This document shows, in pieces, positions 54,378 through 64,000 of a stretch of 64,000 nucleotides of DNA. A program made the translations under genes and the position numbers. The notes below the pieces were generated by a model. The model saw only the letters and a list, made by a program, of their open reading frames with translations, was not told the DNA's origin and did no database searches. Source of the stretch: Acetobacterium woodii DSM 1030 (lineage in GTDB: Bacteria; Bacillota; Clostridia; Eubacteriales; Eubacteriaceae); NCBI RefSeq assembly GCF_000247605.1, contig NC_016894.1, positions 2,159,732-2,223,731 of the forward strand, in the 5' to 3' direction. How positions within the stretch are numbered: the first letter of the stretch is position 1; each line of letters opens with the position of its first letter.

Positions 54378-54428
54378 AACCCCGCGGAGCGCTGGTCTTT
54401 CAAAGATAGGTTCCTTGGGGTTTTTGTT
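54378..54428 (+). promoter_or_regulatory. Attenuator-like hairpin in the cheA leader
   Basis: AACCCC (54378-54383) pairs with GGGGTT (54417-54422), then GGAGC with GGTTCC and TCTTT with AAAGA inside, followed by TTTTTGTTT. A terminator-shaped stem right after the transcription start of a chemotaxis operon. It does not match the c-di-GMP-I or -II consensus. Confidence 0.55.
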
Positions 54429-54539
54429 TATGCTGTGACAATGACCAATCCGGAACCGGAAACAGATCGGCAATCCGATTTAACTAAGTTGATGCTAACC
54501 ATTTTTACGGAAACAAACTGCTGGAAGGGGGGGATTTAT

Positions 54540-57473
54540 TTGCTTAAAAACGAAGACTTTATTCAGGAATTTGTTGAAGAAGCCCGCGAACATCTCGATA
54601 ATTTCGAACGAATATTATTGACGGATCTGGCCGATATCAGTGCTGAACAGATTAATGATGCATTTCGCGCGGTCCATAGCATTAAAGGCACCGCCGGTTT
54701 TTTTGGTTTAACCAAGATTGTTGCGATTGCCCATTCAATGGAAACAATGCTGGACTTCGTTAATCGAAAAAAAATCGCCTTAAGTGACGCTGAAATTGAC
54801 TTACTGCTGGAAGCGAAAGATCGCTTAAAAGTTTTAGTTCATGATGTCAAGAACAGTGAAGTCTATCCCATTGATGATATCCTTGCGAAATTACAACTCA
54901 CCGAAGCCAATTTTTTGCATCAGGATGTAAAAAAAAGTTATGTGATTAATGACCAATTGCCTCAAGAAGCCAGTCAATTTTTCGCTATTTTTGATTTTGA
55001 TCAGGACATACTGGCAAAAATAACATCATTTCGAAAATTCGGACATCATATTTACGGGATCGAAATGGCGCTTACCGAACAATATCTGGAGAGCGGCGGG
55101 GGGCTTGAGGCAATCGTCGATAATTTCATTTCGGTCGTCAATGCGATTGTGATGATCAGCCTGGAAGGTGATCTGATTACTGTCGCTGACCTAAAAAGCG
55201 GTAACTGCAACAACCGTAATATCCTAATATTGGCTTCAAGTATTTTAGATGAAAGTCTTTTGCTCCAAGTGATCGGACTCCCGGCGAATTGCGTTCATGT
55301 CTTAACCGAAAATGACGAAAAAATGGTGACCGATCAGCCCTTGGTCCCGAGTGATCTCGATGCAACTGAAAAAAAGCAAACTGAGTTGCGTCCGACGGAT
55401 ATCAATGAAGGCTCAGAAAGTCTTAGGGTCAATATTAAGTTGCTTGATGATTTAATGAACCTGGCCAGTGAACTGGTATTAGGACGAAATCGCCTACTGA
55501 CCCTGCTGGAACCTGAAAAAAAAGTAATTGCGGGGCTCCCGCAAGTGCTCCAAAATGTTGATCGCTTAACGAGTAGTATTCAGGAAAAAATTATGCTGAC
55601 CCGGATGCAACCGGTGGGAACTCTGTTTAATCGCTATCCGCGGTTAATCAGAGATCTGTCTAAAAAACTCAATAAAAAACTTGAGTTGCACATTGAAGGT
55701 GGTGAAGTTGAACTTGATAAGTCCATTCTGGAAGGGCTAAGTGATCCGCTGGTGCATTTACTAAGAAATGCGGCGGATCATGGCATTGAAAGTGCGACAA
55801 TCCGCAAGCAAAAAGGCAAAAATGAAATCGCTACGATCACTCTTAAAGCGAGTTATGAAGGCAGTGTTGTCAATATTGAAATTAGTGATGATGGCAGTGG
55901 GATTGATTTTGAAAAAATTTCAAAAATAGCTCTCGAAAAAAAGCTTTATAGCGAAAATGAACTCAACGCCATGTCAGAAAAAGAGCTGGCAAAGATTTTA
56001 TTTAATCCCGGTTTTACGACAGCGGATCACCTCAGTGAGGTATCCGGCCGCGGGGTCGGTATGGATGTGGTTCGGAATAATCTCGAAAAAATGGGCGGCA
56101 GTATAGAAATTACGACGAAATCTGGTCAGGGTACTAACATTAAACTGACAATGCCGTTAACAGTTTCGATTATCCAGTCATTAGTAGTATCTTCAAATCA
56201 GATAAAGATGGTGATTCCGCAAGCAGATGTCCAAGAGACAATTAAGTTAAAAAAAGAGTCCTTAAATGAAAAAATCGAAGCAATCAATGGCAAATATTTC
56301 TATCGACTCCGGGATGAACTCCTCCCGGTTGTCTACCTTTATGATTTATGGAATCCGGAGCAGTCCGCCCGGGCCGAGCAAGATCATAAAATTGTCGTGC
56401 TCAAGCTCGGGCATCATCGCTTTGGCTTATTGGTCGAAGTGTTAATGGGAAACGAAGAAACGTTGATTAAGCCGCTGCCGGGAATTCTCAAAGAATGCGG
56501 CATTTATTCCGGATTGACAATTATGGGAGATGGGAAAGTCGCACCGATTCTTGATATTGCCGGAATTGCCAAAAAAATGGCGCTCGTGCACGAAACAAAA
56601 ACTAAGCCGCAAACGCAAAGCGAGCAAAATGAATTAAAAGCCGTGATCAGTAACGACAATGAGGATTTTATCTTATTTAGAGGCTCTGGAAATGAAATTT
56701 TGGCTTTAAATATTGCCCTGATTAAACGCATTGATAAAATCAAAAAAACAGAAATAGAGCAAATCGGCGACCATTATTATATCACCCGAGACAACCAACC
56801 CTTAAGAGTGATCAAACCAGAAGATTATCTGGCAATTAATCGTCGCGACAACGACAGCGACGACTATTATGTCATCACACCCAAACTAGTACCTCGGCCG
56901 ATTGGCATTTTAGCACACGAAATTATTGAAAATGTTAGCTTTGAACCAATTCTGGATTCGCAGCGATTGATAATGAACGGAATCTTTGGGGCGGCTGTTT
57001 TTCAAGAAAAGATGATCTTAATCGTTAATCTTTACGCTTTATTAGAATGTGTTGAGCCAGAATCTTTTACCTTTGTGCCATCACCGCACTCCGTCGGCCG
57101 AAAAATTCTTTTAGTCGAAGATTCACCGTTTTTTCAAAAAGTTGAGCAAAATTATCTTGAAAGCGGCGGTTATCAGGTGACCCTTGCTGCCAATGGTTTG
57201 GAAGCACTGGCGATCCTGGCAAATGAAAAAATTGATGTGGTTTTGACCGATATTCAAATGCCGCTGCTTAATGGCTATGAGCTGCTCCAAAAAATCAGGC
57301 AAAAACCGGCCTATGACGGCATCCCGATTGTGGCGATCAGCGCCTTGACGGGAGCACTCAATCGGGATAAGGGTTTGGCCAGCGGCTTTGACCGATATGA
57401 ATACAAATTAGATCGGGAAAGCTTGTTGCAGACACTTGATGACGTTATAACGGTTACCAATAGAGGTGAATAA
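54540..57473 (+). CDS. cheA: CheA histidine kinase with two CheW domains and C-terminal receiver
   Basis: 977 residues. HPt at the N-terminus (FRAVHSIKGTAGFFG, phospho-His 46), an atypical P2-like middle, dimerisation, then the ATPase with the N-box HLLRNAADHGIE, DDGSGID and GRGVGMDVVRNN. Two CheW-like domains follow (~610-730 and ~745-850), then a REC domain with VEDSPFF, the phospho-acceptor Asp in VVLTDIQMP and Lys in YEYKLDR. The REC makes a FrzE-like phosphate sink. TTG at 54540 is preferred because AGGGGGGG precedes it and the upstream open frame covers promoter and leader. Confidence 0.92.
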   Translation: MLKNEDFIQEFVEEAREHLDNFERILLTDLADISAEQINDAFRAVHSIKGTAGFFGLTKIVAIAHSMETMLDFVNRKKIALSDAEIDLLLEAKDRLKVLVHDVKNSEVYPIDDILAKLQLTEANFLHQDVKKSYVINDQLPQEASQFFAIFDFDQDILAKITSFRKFGHHIYGIEMALTEQYLESGGGLEAIVDNFISVVNAIVMISLEGDLITVADLKSGNCNNRNILILASSILDESLLLQVIGLPANCVHVLTENDEKMVTDQPLVPSDLDATEKKQTELRPTDINEGSESLRVNIKLLDDLMNLASELVLGRNRLLTLLEPEKKVIAGLPQVLQNVDRLTSSIQEKIMLTRMQPVGTLFNRYPRLIRDLSKKLNKKLELHIEGGEVELDKSILEGLSDPLVHLLRNAADHGIESATIRKQKGKNEIATITLKASYEGSVVNIEISDDGSGIDFEKISKIALEKKLYSENELNAMSEKELAKILFNPGFTTADHLSEVSGRGVGMDVVRNNLEKMGGSIEITTKSGQGTNIKLTMPLTVSIIQSLVVSSNQIKMVIPQADVQETIKLKKESLNEKIEAINGKYFYRLRDELLPVVYLYDLWNPEQSARAEQDHKIVVLKLGHHRFGLLVEVLMGNEETLIKPLPGILKECGIYSGLTIMGDGKVAPILDIAGIAKKMALVHETKTKPQTQSEQNELKAVISNDNEDFILFRGSGNEILALNIALIKRIDKIKKTEIEQIGDHYYITRDNQPLRVIKPEDYLAINRRDNDSDDYYVITPKLVPRPIGILAHEIIENVSFEPILDSQRLIMNGIFGAAVFQEKMILIVNLYALLECVEPESFTFVPSPHSVGRKILLVEDSPFFQKVEQNYLESGGYQVTLAANGLEALAILANEKIDVVLTDIQMPLLNGYELLQKIRQKPAYDGIPIVAISALTGALNRDKGLASGFDRYEYKLDRESLLQTLDDVITVTNRGE

Positions 57474-57474
57474 G

Positions 57475-57888
57475 ATGTTAAAAATTCTCTGTTTTAAGTC
57501 AGGAAATAATCTGTATGGCATTGAAACGAAATATGTCAAAGAAATCAATCGCAATCCCGAAATAACGGTTATTCCGTTAGCGCCACCAACAGTAGCCGGA
57601 ATGATTAATTTACGTGGTCAAATCGTTAGTTTGCTGGATTTTGAGATGCTTTTCGGTTGCCCGACAACACATCTCAAAAGGCATTCGATTGTCCTCAAAA
57701 AGGAACCGGGCGAAACGGATATGATGGCTTTACTGGTTGAACAAGCAGCAGATGTGATTGACGTTGACGAAGCAGTCTGTGAGCCACCAACGCCAGCTTT
57801 AGTCAATGTCTATGGCTCAACGATTAAATTCATTGCCAAACTAAAACACGAATTACTGATTATTATTGATAAAGAGAACTTATTATAA
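57475..57888 (+). CDS. cheW: CheW adaptor
   Basis: 137 residues, one CheW/SH3-like domain (ILCFKSGNNLYGIETKYVKEI, TVAGMINLRGQIVSLLDFEMLFG). It links receptors to CheA. Starts one base after the cheA stop; the ATG at 57475 follows AGAGGTG. Confidence 0.93.
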   Translation: MLKILCFKSGNNLYGIETKYVKEINRNPEITVIPLAPPTVAGMINLRGQIVSLLDFEMLFGCPTTHLKRHSIVLKKEPGETDMMALLVEQAADVIDVDEAVCEPPTPALVNVYGSTIKFIAKLKHELLIIIDKENLL

Positions 57889-57905
57889 ATTAAGCGAGGT
57901 TTTAA

Positions 57906-60284
57906 ATGTTAAGATATTTTGATAATGTAAAAATGCGGACCAAGTTAGCCGTAATTTTTATCCTGACGGGGTTAATCCCGATTGTGATTATTTCCGCGCT
58001 TTCCTTTACCCAGGCCCAGAATAGTTTAGCCAAAATGAAACTTCAAGAATTGGAGCTTTATTCGAAAATAACTCAAAACCGCTTCATGACGGAGTTTTCT
58101 GACAAAGAGTTTTATACCAGCGATATTTTATCAAATTTAGCGATTGTCGAAAATCTCATTACCACATATCAACCCACCGGCGGTAAAGGGGAATTATGGC
58201 AAACATCTTATTCCCGAGTTGAATCCGTTCTGACGCTCCAGCAAGATGCCAATCAAATCGAAAGTATTTATATTACCGATGCAGCTGGCAATTGTATTTA
58301 TGCGTCGGGTCAATTTAAATCAACTTTAGAAGGGACTAATTTAGCGTCAAGAGAATATTTCAAGTCGTCAATGCGAGGACAAAGCAGCACGACCACGATC
58401 GAATATTCGGATATCCTCAAAAAATATTATGTGACCCTTTCGGCGCCATTTTATAGTTCCCAAAATGGCAACATTATCGGAACCGTTAATTCCCTTATTT
58501 TAATGGACAGTATTGAAGCAATCTTAAATGAAGGAATTAGTGATATCGGAACAACTGCTAATATTTATCTGGTCGATCAGGCCGGGTTGCTAAATACAAA
58601 TCCGGGTTCAAACAATGATACTGAAACGACAGCCTTTTCGACGACAATCACTACAAAAGCGTTTGAGCAACTCAAACCGGATTTTGGCAACAACAATAGC
58701 GATTTTAGGTTCGCCGGGATGTACCAGGATTTTCGGGGCGAACAAGTCTTAGGGACGGCTTCCTTTGTCAACATTGGTGCAACTAAATTGGGAATGATCA
58801 TTGAGGTCGATGAGGCTGAAGCGTTAGCCCCGGTTAAGGATTTATTGCTGATGGTTGCGTTGGTGTTCATCCTGGCCATCGGCGCAAGTATCGTCATTGT
58901 TTCTGTTTTATCCAGACGGATTACTAAACCGCTACGGATCGTCTCAAACCTGATGGATGAAGCCGGGCAAGGAAACCTCGCTGTTCGTGGGGAGTTTGAC
59001 AGCCACGATGAAATCGGCAAGCTCTGTGAGAATTTTAACCAGTTGGTTGAAAAAATCGGCAGTTCATTAAAAGATATCGTCGAGGCAACAGAAGTATTAA
59101 ACGAATCTGCCGATGCGATGGATCGGGTCGCCAACAGTATCGCCGTCGGTTCCGAGGAAACAAGCACCAAAATCAATGTGGTTAGTGCCGCCGTTGAAGA
59201 AATCACGGCGAGTATGACACAATCAAATGCCACCCTCTTTGCAACAGCCGATAATACCACTCAAATTGCCTCGGCCATCGAAGAAATCAGCAGTACCACC
59301 AGAAATCTGGCGGCAGCTTCTGAAGAAACCGCATTAAGCGTTAATCAGACCATTTTATTGATGGGACAAATTTTTGAAAGCATCCGTGAGGTGTCAACAT
59401 CATCGGAAAATGTCAGCTTAGAAGTCAATACGGTGGTCGAAGCCGTCAAAGAAGTCAATCTATCCGTTAATGAAATTAATAAAAGCTGTGAACAATCATT
59501 AAAAATTACGCAAGTTGCTGACAGTGAAGCTAAAAACACCGAGAAAATCATTCGTACTCTGAATCTATCATCAAAAAAAATCAATAAAATCATTAAAATC
59601 ATCGATGACATTGCCGACCAAACTAACATGTTAGCCTTAAATGCCGCCATTGAAGCCGCAGGGGCTGGCGAAGCGGGCAAGGGGTTTGCCGTTGTTGCCA
59701 ACGAGGTTAAAGAACTTGCCAAGCAAACATCAGAAGCGACTGATGAAATAGCAGACCAAATTGAAGGAATGCAGGAAAATATGGAACAGGCAGTTTCGGC
59801 TGTTTCCCGAATTAATCATGTCGTTGACGAAGTGACGACGATCACCACGTTAATTGCTACGGCGGTCACCGAACAGAGTGCTTCAACCCAAGGGATTTCC
59901 GAAGCGGCGATCCGAGCTTCCACACGACTAGATAGAATTACTGAGGAAATCAAAGAAATCGATCTAAAAGCCGGCGAAGTCAACCGCGGTGCTGAAGAAT
60001 CCGGACTGGCCGTCAGTGAAATTGCCAAAAGCACCGCCGAACTGGCGCGAGCAGCCGATGACGCTGCGGTGAACACCGAAAGAACGTCCGTCAGTATGAC
60101 GCAATTAAGTCGTGCCACCGAAGAAACTTCAAAAGGTGCCGTCGAAATCTCCCGGAGTATTCAGGAGATTAATCAGGCCTCGGAAGAAATCTCTGAAGGG
60201 GCTTCGAAGACTTCAATTGCTGCGAATCGGTTGGTCGATTTATCGCTAAAACTTAACGACTCCGTCCAGCCGTTTAAATTCTAA
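57906..60284 (+). CDS. Methyl-accepting chemotaxis protein with dCache sensor
   Basis: 792 residues: membrane helix ~15-35, a large extracellular dCache-like domain (~40-310), second helix ~318-340, HAMP (~342-395) and the signalling domain with [29 protein letters not shown]. The tip has Gly in place of the usual Arg in AAIEAARAGE, a minor variation. It is the receptor dedicated to this operon. AGCGAGG precedes the ATG. Confidence 0.92.
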   Translation: MLRYFDNVKMRTKLAVIFILTGLIPIVIISALSFTQAQNSLAKMKLQELELYSKITQNRFMTEFSDKEFYTSDILSNLAIVENLITTYQPTGGKGELWQTSYSRVESVLTLQQDANQIESIYITDAAGNCIYASGQFKSTLEGTNLASREYFKSSMRGQSSTTTIEYSDILKKYYVTLSAPFYSSQNGNIIGTVNSLILMDSIEAILNEGISDIGTTANIYLVDQAGLLNTNPGSNNDTETTAFSTTITTKAFEQLKPDFGNNNSDFRFAGMYQDFRGEQVLGTASFVNIGATKLGMIIEVDEAEALAPVKDLLLMVALVFILAIGASIVIVSVLSRRITKPLRIVSNLMDEAGQGNLAVRGEFDSHDEIGKLCENFNQLVEKIGSSLKDIVEATEVLNESADAMDRVANSIAVGSEETSTKINVVSAAVEEITASMTQSNATLFATADNTTQIASAIEEISSTTRNLAAASEETALSVNQTILLMGQIFESIREVSTSSENVSLEVNTVVEAVKEVNLSVNEINKSCEQSLKITQVADSEAKNTEKIIRTLNLSSKKINKIIKIIDDIADQTNMLALNAAIEAAGAGEAGKGFAVVANEVKELAKQTSEATDEIADQIEGMQENMEQAVSAVSRINHVVDEVTTITTLIATAVTEQSASTQGISEAAIRASTRLDRITEEIKEIDLKAGEVNRGAEESGLAVSEIAKSTAELARAADDAAVNTERTSVSMTQLSRATEETSKGAVEISRSIQEINQASEEISEGASKTSIAANRLVDLSLKLNDSVQPFKF

Positions 60285-60297
60285 GTGAGATGAGCAC

Positions 60298-60906
60298 ATG
60301 ATCAAAAATAAACCCAAACCTGATTTCACGCCGGAACTACTGGTCTTGGCGGCATCCACGGGGGGACCGGTGGCATTGGAAGTGATTATCGGGGCCTTAA
60401 AAAAAGATTTTGCGATCCCGATTGTGGTCGTCCAACACATGCCAAAACATTTTACCGCCGCCTTTGCTAAAGCCTTAAACCGAAAAAGCGAACTGCTGGT
60501 CAAAGAAGCTCAGGATGGCGATGAGTTAACGGCAGGAATTGTCTATCTTGCCCCAGGCGGATGTCATCTGAAGCTGTCCCATAAACGAAAATTAACCTTG
60601 ACCCTTTCGGACGATGCCCTAATTAATGGCGTTCGACCAGCCGTCGATGTGTTACTTTGGTCGATTGCTCAGAGTCGCTTTATCAATGGCATTTTAGTGG
60701 TCATCTTAACAGGTATGGGAGCAGATGGTTTAGTCGGTCTGCAACAGTTACATAAAAATAAGCAGGCTTACTGTATTGTTCAAGATGAAGTAAGCAGTAT
60801 TGTCTATGGGATGCCCCAACGCATCGTGGAAGCGGAATTGGCAGATGAAATACTGCCATTATCAATGATTGCCGCAAGGCTTTCAGTTCTCGTCAGAAAG
60901 GAGTAA
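60298..60906 (+). CDS. CheB methylesterase domain protein (no receiver)
   Basis: 202 residues, only the methylesterase domain: LAASTGGPVALE (nucleophile Ser), QHMPKHF (His) and LTGMGADG (Asp). Ordinary CheB has an N-terminal receiver; it is absent here, so activity may be set by other means, perhaps by CheY or the receiver of CheA (inference). Removes methyl groups added by CheR to the receptor. Confidence 0.9.
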   Translation: MIKNKPKPDFTPELLVLAASTGGPVALEVIIGALKKDFAIPIVVVQHMPKHFTAAFAKALNRKSELLVKEAQDGDELTAGIVYLAPGGCHLKLSHKRKLTLTLSDDALINGVRPAVDVLLWSIAQSRFINGILVVILTGMGADGLVGLQQLHKNKQAYCIVQDEVSSIVYGMPQRIVEAELADEILPLSMIAARLSVLVRKE

Positions 60907-60910
60907 TAAG

Positions 60911-61765
60911 ATGGTTGCTTTGTCAGAACAGGAGTATCAGCTGTTTCAGCGCTATATCGCTGAAAAATGTGGGATCGCATTGGATGATAGTAAAGCTTAT
61001 CTGGTCGAATCACGGCTGGCGAAGTTACTGATTGACTCCCAGTGTGATACTTTTTCAGAACTATTTTGGCTGCTGCAAAACCATTCCGATGCTAATATTG
61101 AAACCCGAGTCATCGACGCCATTACCACCAATGAAACCTATTGGTTTCGGGACTCAGGCTCATGGCAGATGATTACCCAAATATGGTTACCGCAAAAAAT
61201 TGCCGAAATTAAAGCTGGTCGGCATGACAAAATTCGGATTTGGAGTGCCGCAGCATCAACCGGTCAGGAAATTTATTCGCTGATCATCATCATTAGTGAA
61301 TATCTCAAAAACAATCAAATTACAACCGTTTCGATTGATGATTTTGAGTTTTTGGCGACTGATATTTCAACCAATGTCCTGACGATTGCCAGACGGGGAT
61401 ATTATGACCCCATTACCATCATGAGGGGCTTAAAACCAGAACTGCGCGAGGCGTATTTTAATCGCGAGGGTACTTTATGGGTGTTAAAAGAAGACTATCG
61501 AAAACGGGTTCGCTTTGAGCAATTTAATCTTCAAAACAGTTTTTTACTGTTGGGAAAATTTGATTTGGTTTTTTGTCGGAATGTGCTGATTTATTTTACC
61601 GAAGCACTCAGAAACGATGTTTTTAAAAAGACCGCACAGGTGTTAAAACCAAAAGGATTGCTGTTAATCGGTGCCGCCGAAATTTATTATTCGATGGATA
61701 ATTATTTTCAAAAAAACATCACCGGTGATGGTACTTATTTTACAGTTAAGGAGGCAGCAAAATGA
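60911..61765 (+). CDS. cheR: CheR methyltransferase
   Basis: 284 residues with the N-terminal helical cap (SEQEYQLFQRYIAEKCGIALDDSK) and the SAM fold (IRIWSAAASTGQEIYSL, ATDISTNVLTIARRG, FDLVFCRNVLIYF). It methylates receptor glutamates. ATG 60911 follows AAAGGAG; an upstream frame to 60869 lies in cheB. Confidence 0.93.
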   Translation: MVALSEQEYQLFQRYIAEKCGIALDDSKAYLVESRLAKLLIDSQCDTFSELFWLLQNHSDANIETRVIDAITTNETYWFRDSGSWQMITQIWLPQKIAEIKAGRHDKIRIWSAAASTGQEIYSLIIIISEYLKNNQITTVSIDDFEFLATDISTNVLTIARRGYYDPITIMRGLKPELREAYFNREGTLWVLKEDYRKRVRFEQFNLQNSFLLLGKFDLVFCRNVLIYFTEALRNDVFKKTAQVLKPKGLLLIGAAEIYYSMDNYFQKNITGDGTYFTVKEAAK

Positions 61766-62136
61766 AGATGTTGACGATTGATGATTCAGCCGTTGTCAGA
61801 AAGATTATTTCGGCAGCGGTAGTGGTGCTTGGTCACGAATGTCTGGAGGCAGAGTCCGCCCAGGATGCGCTAGACTTGCTAAAAGGGCCAGAAAAAATTG
61901 AATTGATCTTTCTGGATTGGAATATGCCTGGCATGAATGGCCTGGAATTTCTAAAGACTATTAAAAAAAGTGATCAATTCAAACATATTCCCGTGGTGAT
62001 GGTGACCACCGAAAATATGCCGGAAAGTGTCATTGAAGCGGTTAAAGCAGGGGTGACTCAATACATCACCAAGCCCTTTTCAATTGAAGAACTGATGAAA
62101 AAAATCATCGACAGTTTGGGCGGGGAGGTAAATTAA
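61762..62136 (+). CDS. cheY: CheY single-domain response regulator
   Basis: 124 residues, one receiver: IDDSAVVRKI (acidic pocket), LIFLDWNMPGMNG (phospho-Asp), VVMVTTEN and YITKPFS (Lys). Overlaps cheR by 4 bases (ATGA). No output domain, so a motility or switch-protein binder. Confidence 0.93.
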   Translation: MKMLTIDDSAVVRKIISAAVVVLGHECLEAESAQDALDLLKGPEKIELIFLDWNMPGMNGLEFLKTIKKSDQFKHIPVVMVTTENMPESVIEAVKAGVTQYITKPFSIEELMKKIIDSLGGEVN

Positions 62137-62618
62137 TGAAAACTGAACAGGATATTAAAAAATATGACGTGCTTCCCGGGCATGTTTTTGTTGCCGCATT
62201 ATTAGATAGTGTTGAACAGATGAGTGGCTTTGTTTTGAATGAAGTTCAAAACGATCCGGAATCGATGCCGGATCACGAAATTATTGGTGCGATGGTGTTG
62301 CAAGGAGAAAATGCCATGCTCCTGACTCTGGAGACCAATAAAAATAGTGCCGCCCCACTGGTGTCCTTTATGACCGGAATTGAAACCGAAGCGTTAGATG
62401 CGGAACTGTTAAATGACGGAATTACAGAACTGATTAATATGGTGGGCGGTTCGGCCCGGGCCCGTTTGGAAGCGACAAATTATAAATTCTTTTTATCGGT
62501 CCCCTTCACTCTGGTTGGTGAAGGGGTCAAAATTGTTGTCAAAAAGCGAACCGACTGCTTTATATCCAGACTGGTTTGTGACGAGATTGATGTGATGTTA
62601 AGGGTTTATAAATTATAA
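62136..62618 (+). CDS. CheX-type chemotaxis phosphatase
   Basis: 160 residues. The CheC/CheX/FliY signature ExxN appears as TELINMVGGSARARLEA (~residues 98-114). CheX dephosphorylates CheY-P. It overlaps the cheY stop by one base, so expression is tightly coupled. Confidence 0.88.
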   Translation: MKTEQDIKKYDVLPGHVFVAALLDSVEQMSGFVLNEVQNDPESMPDHEIIGAMVLQGENAMLLTLETNKNSAAPLVSFMTGIETEALDAELLNDGITELINMVGGSARARLEATNYKFFLSVPFTLVGEGVKIVVKKRTDCFISRLVCDEIDVMLRVYKL

Positions 62619-62633
62619 CAAGTGCGGAGCTAT

Positions 62634-64000
62634 ATGATGAATAATAATGAACAAAGTAAATTAGCAGTATTGAACCAAATAAAAAATCAGCTCAATCAAG
62701 CCCTGCAAGATTTAGTCGTGTTAAGTATTGAACCTAAAAGTAGCAGGCGACAGTTAATGCTCGCTTTTTTTGCGGAAATCAAGGGCCTGGCGCTCCAGTA
62801 TAATTTCCGTGAATTGGGATACCTTTGTATGAAAAATGAAGAATTTTTAAAACAAACCGATATCAATTTAGCAGTTGATCATACTGCCTTTATCAAGTTG
62901 GCACAAAGATTTGGTGAGCTAACACTATGCGTAGAAAATCTTTTGGCAGTTGCGACGCGTCAGGAAGGTAGCCTCGAAAATTTAGTCTGTAATCCCCATA
63001 CCCGTGAGGTGATTAAACTTACGGATCATAACTATGAAATCAGCAGCCAGGTATTGGGACGCGTTTTGGTGCTTGATGATGAAATGCTGGTCTTAAATAT
63101 TATCGAAAGTGTTTTACGTAATCGCGGTTACGATGTCCGGATTACGAATAATTCAAGTCAGGCCATGGAGATATTAAGAGCACATGAAGTGGATATTCTG
63201 ATTCTTGATTTAATCATGCCGGACAAAAGCGGGATCGAATTTTACCGCGAGTTAAAACAGAACAAAATTGTGATTCCAACCATTATTTTAACGGCATCCA
63301 CAAACAAAGAGGATCATATATTGGCCCTTCAGGAAGGGATTGATGATTTTCTACGCAAGCCTTTTGAAGCCGACGTGTTAGTTGCAAATGTTGAAAAGCT
63401 GATCAAAAAAGAGAAGAAACACAAAAATGCCTATATGAGAGATCCCTTAACCTCCGCCTATAGCAGATGTTATTTTGCCGAGCGATTTGCCCAGGAAAAA
63501 GCAAAGTTTCAACGCGACGGTATCGTTTTTTCAGTCGTATTTATCGACTTGGACCATTTCAAAGAGATCAATGATACCTATGGGCATTTGTTTGGCGACA
63601 TAGTGCTAAAAAGTTTTGTGGATGAATTTAAGAAAAGTCTAAGGCCATATGATCAAATTTCCCGCTATGGCGGTGATGAGTTCTTATTGCTTTTACCTGA
63701 AACAGATGCGGTCGAAGCGTATCGAGTTGTCGAAAGAATTCGCCAAAAATTTCAACGCAAAGCATTTAATACGCCAGTTAATTTGCGCCGAATTTATGTC
63801 ACGTTTAGTGCCGGCATTACCGAGTACAATAGCAGTGACAAAACTCTTGAAGATGTCCTGGAAAACGCCGACTGCCAGTTATATCGGGCGAAAGAACGGG
63901 GCCGGGCCTGTACCAGCTTTTTGACAGATACGATTGATACCGGCACTGAAAAGTACCGCATCTTAATTTGCGATGACTCCTCAACCGTCAGCCAGTTAAT
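62634..64000 (+). CDS. REC-GGDEF-REC response regulator (3' partial)
   Basis: The frame is open from ATG 62634 (or 62637) to the window end, 455 codons seen. An N-terminal helical, HPt-like region (~1-140) precedes a receiver (VLVLDDEMLV, LILDLIMPDKSG with phospho-Asp, LRKPFE), a GGDEF domain with RYGGDEFLLLLP and inhibition site RPYD five residues before it, then the start of a second receiver (ILICDDSSTVSQ). It turns chemotaxis phosphorylation into c-di-GMP output, and is the last visible gene of the operon. Confidence 0.9.
   Translation, partial: MMNNNEQSKLAVLNQIKNQLNQALQDLVVLSIEPKSSRRQLMLAFFAEIKGLALQYNFRELGYLCMKNEEFLKQTDINLAVDHTAFIKLAQRFGELTLCVENLLAVATRQEGSLENLVCNPHTREVIKLTDHNYEISSQVLGRVLVLDDEMLVLNIIESVLRNRGYDVRITNNSSQAMEILRAHEVDILILDLIMPDKSGIEFYRELKQNKIVIPTIILTASTNKEDHILALQEGIDDFLRKPFEADVLVANVEKLIKKEKKHKNAYMRDPLTSAYSRCYFAERFAQEKAKFQRDGIVFSVVFIDLDHFKEINDTYGHLFGDIVLKSFVDEFKKSLRPYDQISRYGGDEFLLLLPETDAVEAYRVVERIRQKFQRKAFNTPVNLRRIYVTFSAGITEYNSSDKTLEDVLENADCQLYRAKERGRACTSFLTDTIDTGTEKYRILICDDSSTVSQL

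Noticed and set aside
54336-54539. Extended N-terminus of CheA
   Set aside because: The frame begins on the promoter bases and crosses a hairpin; the HPt domain starts right after TTG 54540, which has a strong ribosome site.
58577-59260. 227-codon antisense frame inside the chemoreceptor gene
   Set aside because: Fully covered by a gene with strong family motifs; the antisense translation is Ser/Ala-rich without domains. The same holds for antisense frames in the other two receptor genes.
63649-63924. 91-codon plus-strand frame
   Set aside because: It lies in a different frame inside the GGDEF domain of the partial REC-GGDEF-REC gene.

Overview
The window looks like chromosome of an AT-rich anaerobic Firmicute. 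The closest fit is a methylotrophic acetogen of the Acetobacterium/Eubacteriaceae type (inference). The signs are corrinoid methyl-transfer proteins with a methyltetrahydrofolate methyltransferase, many 4Fe-4S proteins, ChW surface repeats, a CIRCE-controlled hsp20, GGAGG-type ribosome sites, and a dense set of c-di-GMP and chemotaxis proteins.

Layout. 1-3830: the 3' part of a membrane GAF-GGDEF-EAL protein, a QueG-like Fe-S protein and an unknown gene. 4030-10210: a corrinoid methyl-transfer cluster with a CobW-type GTPase, a His-rich partner, two corrinoid proteins, a UroD-fold methyltransferase, an MtrH/AcsE-type methyltransferase, DUF2284 and a GntR regulator. Two similar near-palindromes in front of the first gene and the second corrinoid gene could be the GntR operators. 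10290-18420: SGNH hydrolase, DUF1836, an Nramp transporter with a leader, a tandem periplasmic-binding protein and a cation-chloride-cotransporter-like permease. 18793-18868: tRNA-Val(CAC). 18997-22391: a frameshifted LysR gene divergent from an Fe-S aldo/keto reductase and an SDR. 22424-25917: an ECF S-component behind an attenuator-like leader, a methyltransferase, a flavoprotein, a foldback element and a GshF-like ATP-grasp protein.

26066-43182: a secreted C1 protease with three ChW repeats, two paralogous 955-residue chemoreceptors with a cysteine-rich PAS, an amidohydrolase, a diguanylate cyclase, an unknown exported protein, a cupin, hsp20, a PocR-PAS-GGDEF-HD-GYP protein and RadC.

43258-53342 is a DNA-modification and defence island. 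It holds a PLD-like protein; an OLD-type ATPase/TOPRIM protein next to a C5 cytosine methyltransferase and a membrane protein; a complete EcoRII-like set (methyltransferase with an N-terminal ribbon-helix-helix, Vsr, EcoRII-type endonuclease); two NERD proteins; and a decayed DUF3795 gene.

53379-64000: an EFR1-type flavodoxin/ferredoxin, then a chemotaxis operon (CheA with two CheW domains and a receiver, CheW, receptor, CheB, CheR, CheY, CheX, and a REC-GGDEF-REC protein cut by the window end) behind its own promoter and hairpin leader. No flagellar genes are seen.

The strongest candidates for something undescribed are the OLD-ATPase/C5-methyltransferase/membrane trio and the self-regulating RHH-fused EcoRII-like methyltransferase. 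All family calls were made by eye from motifs; no database search was run.
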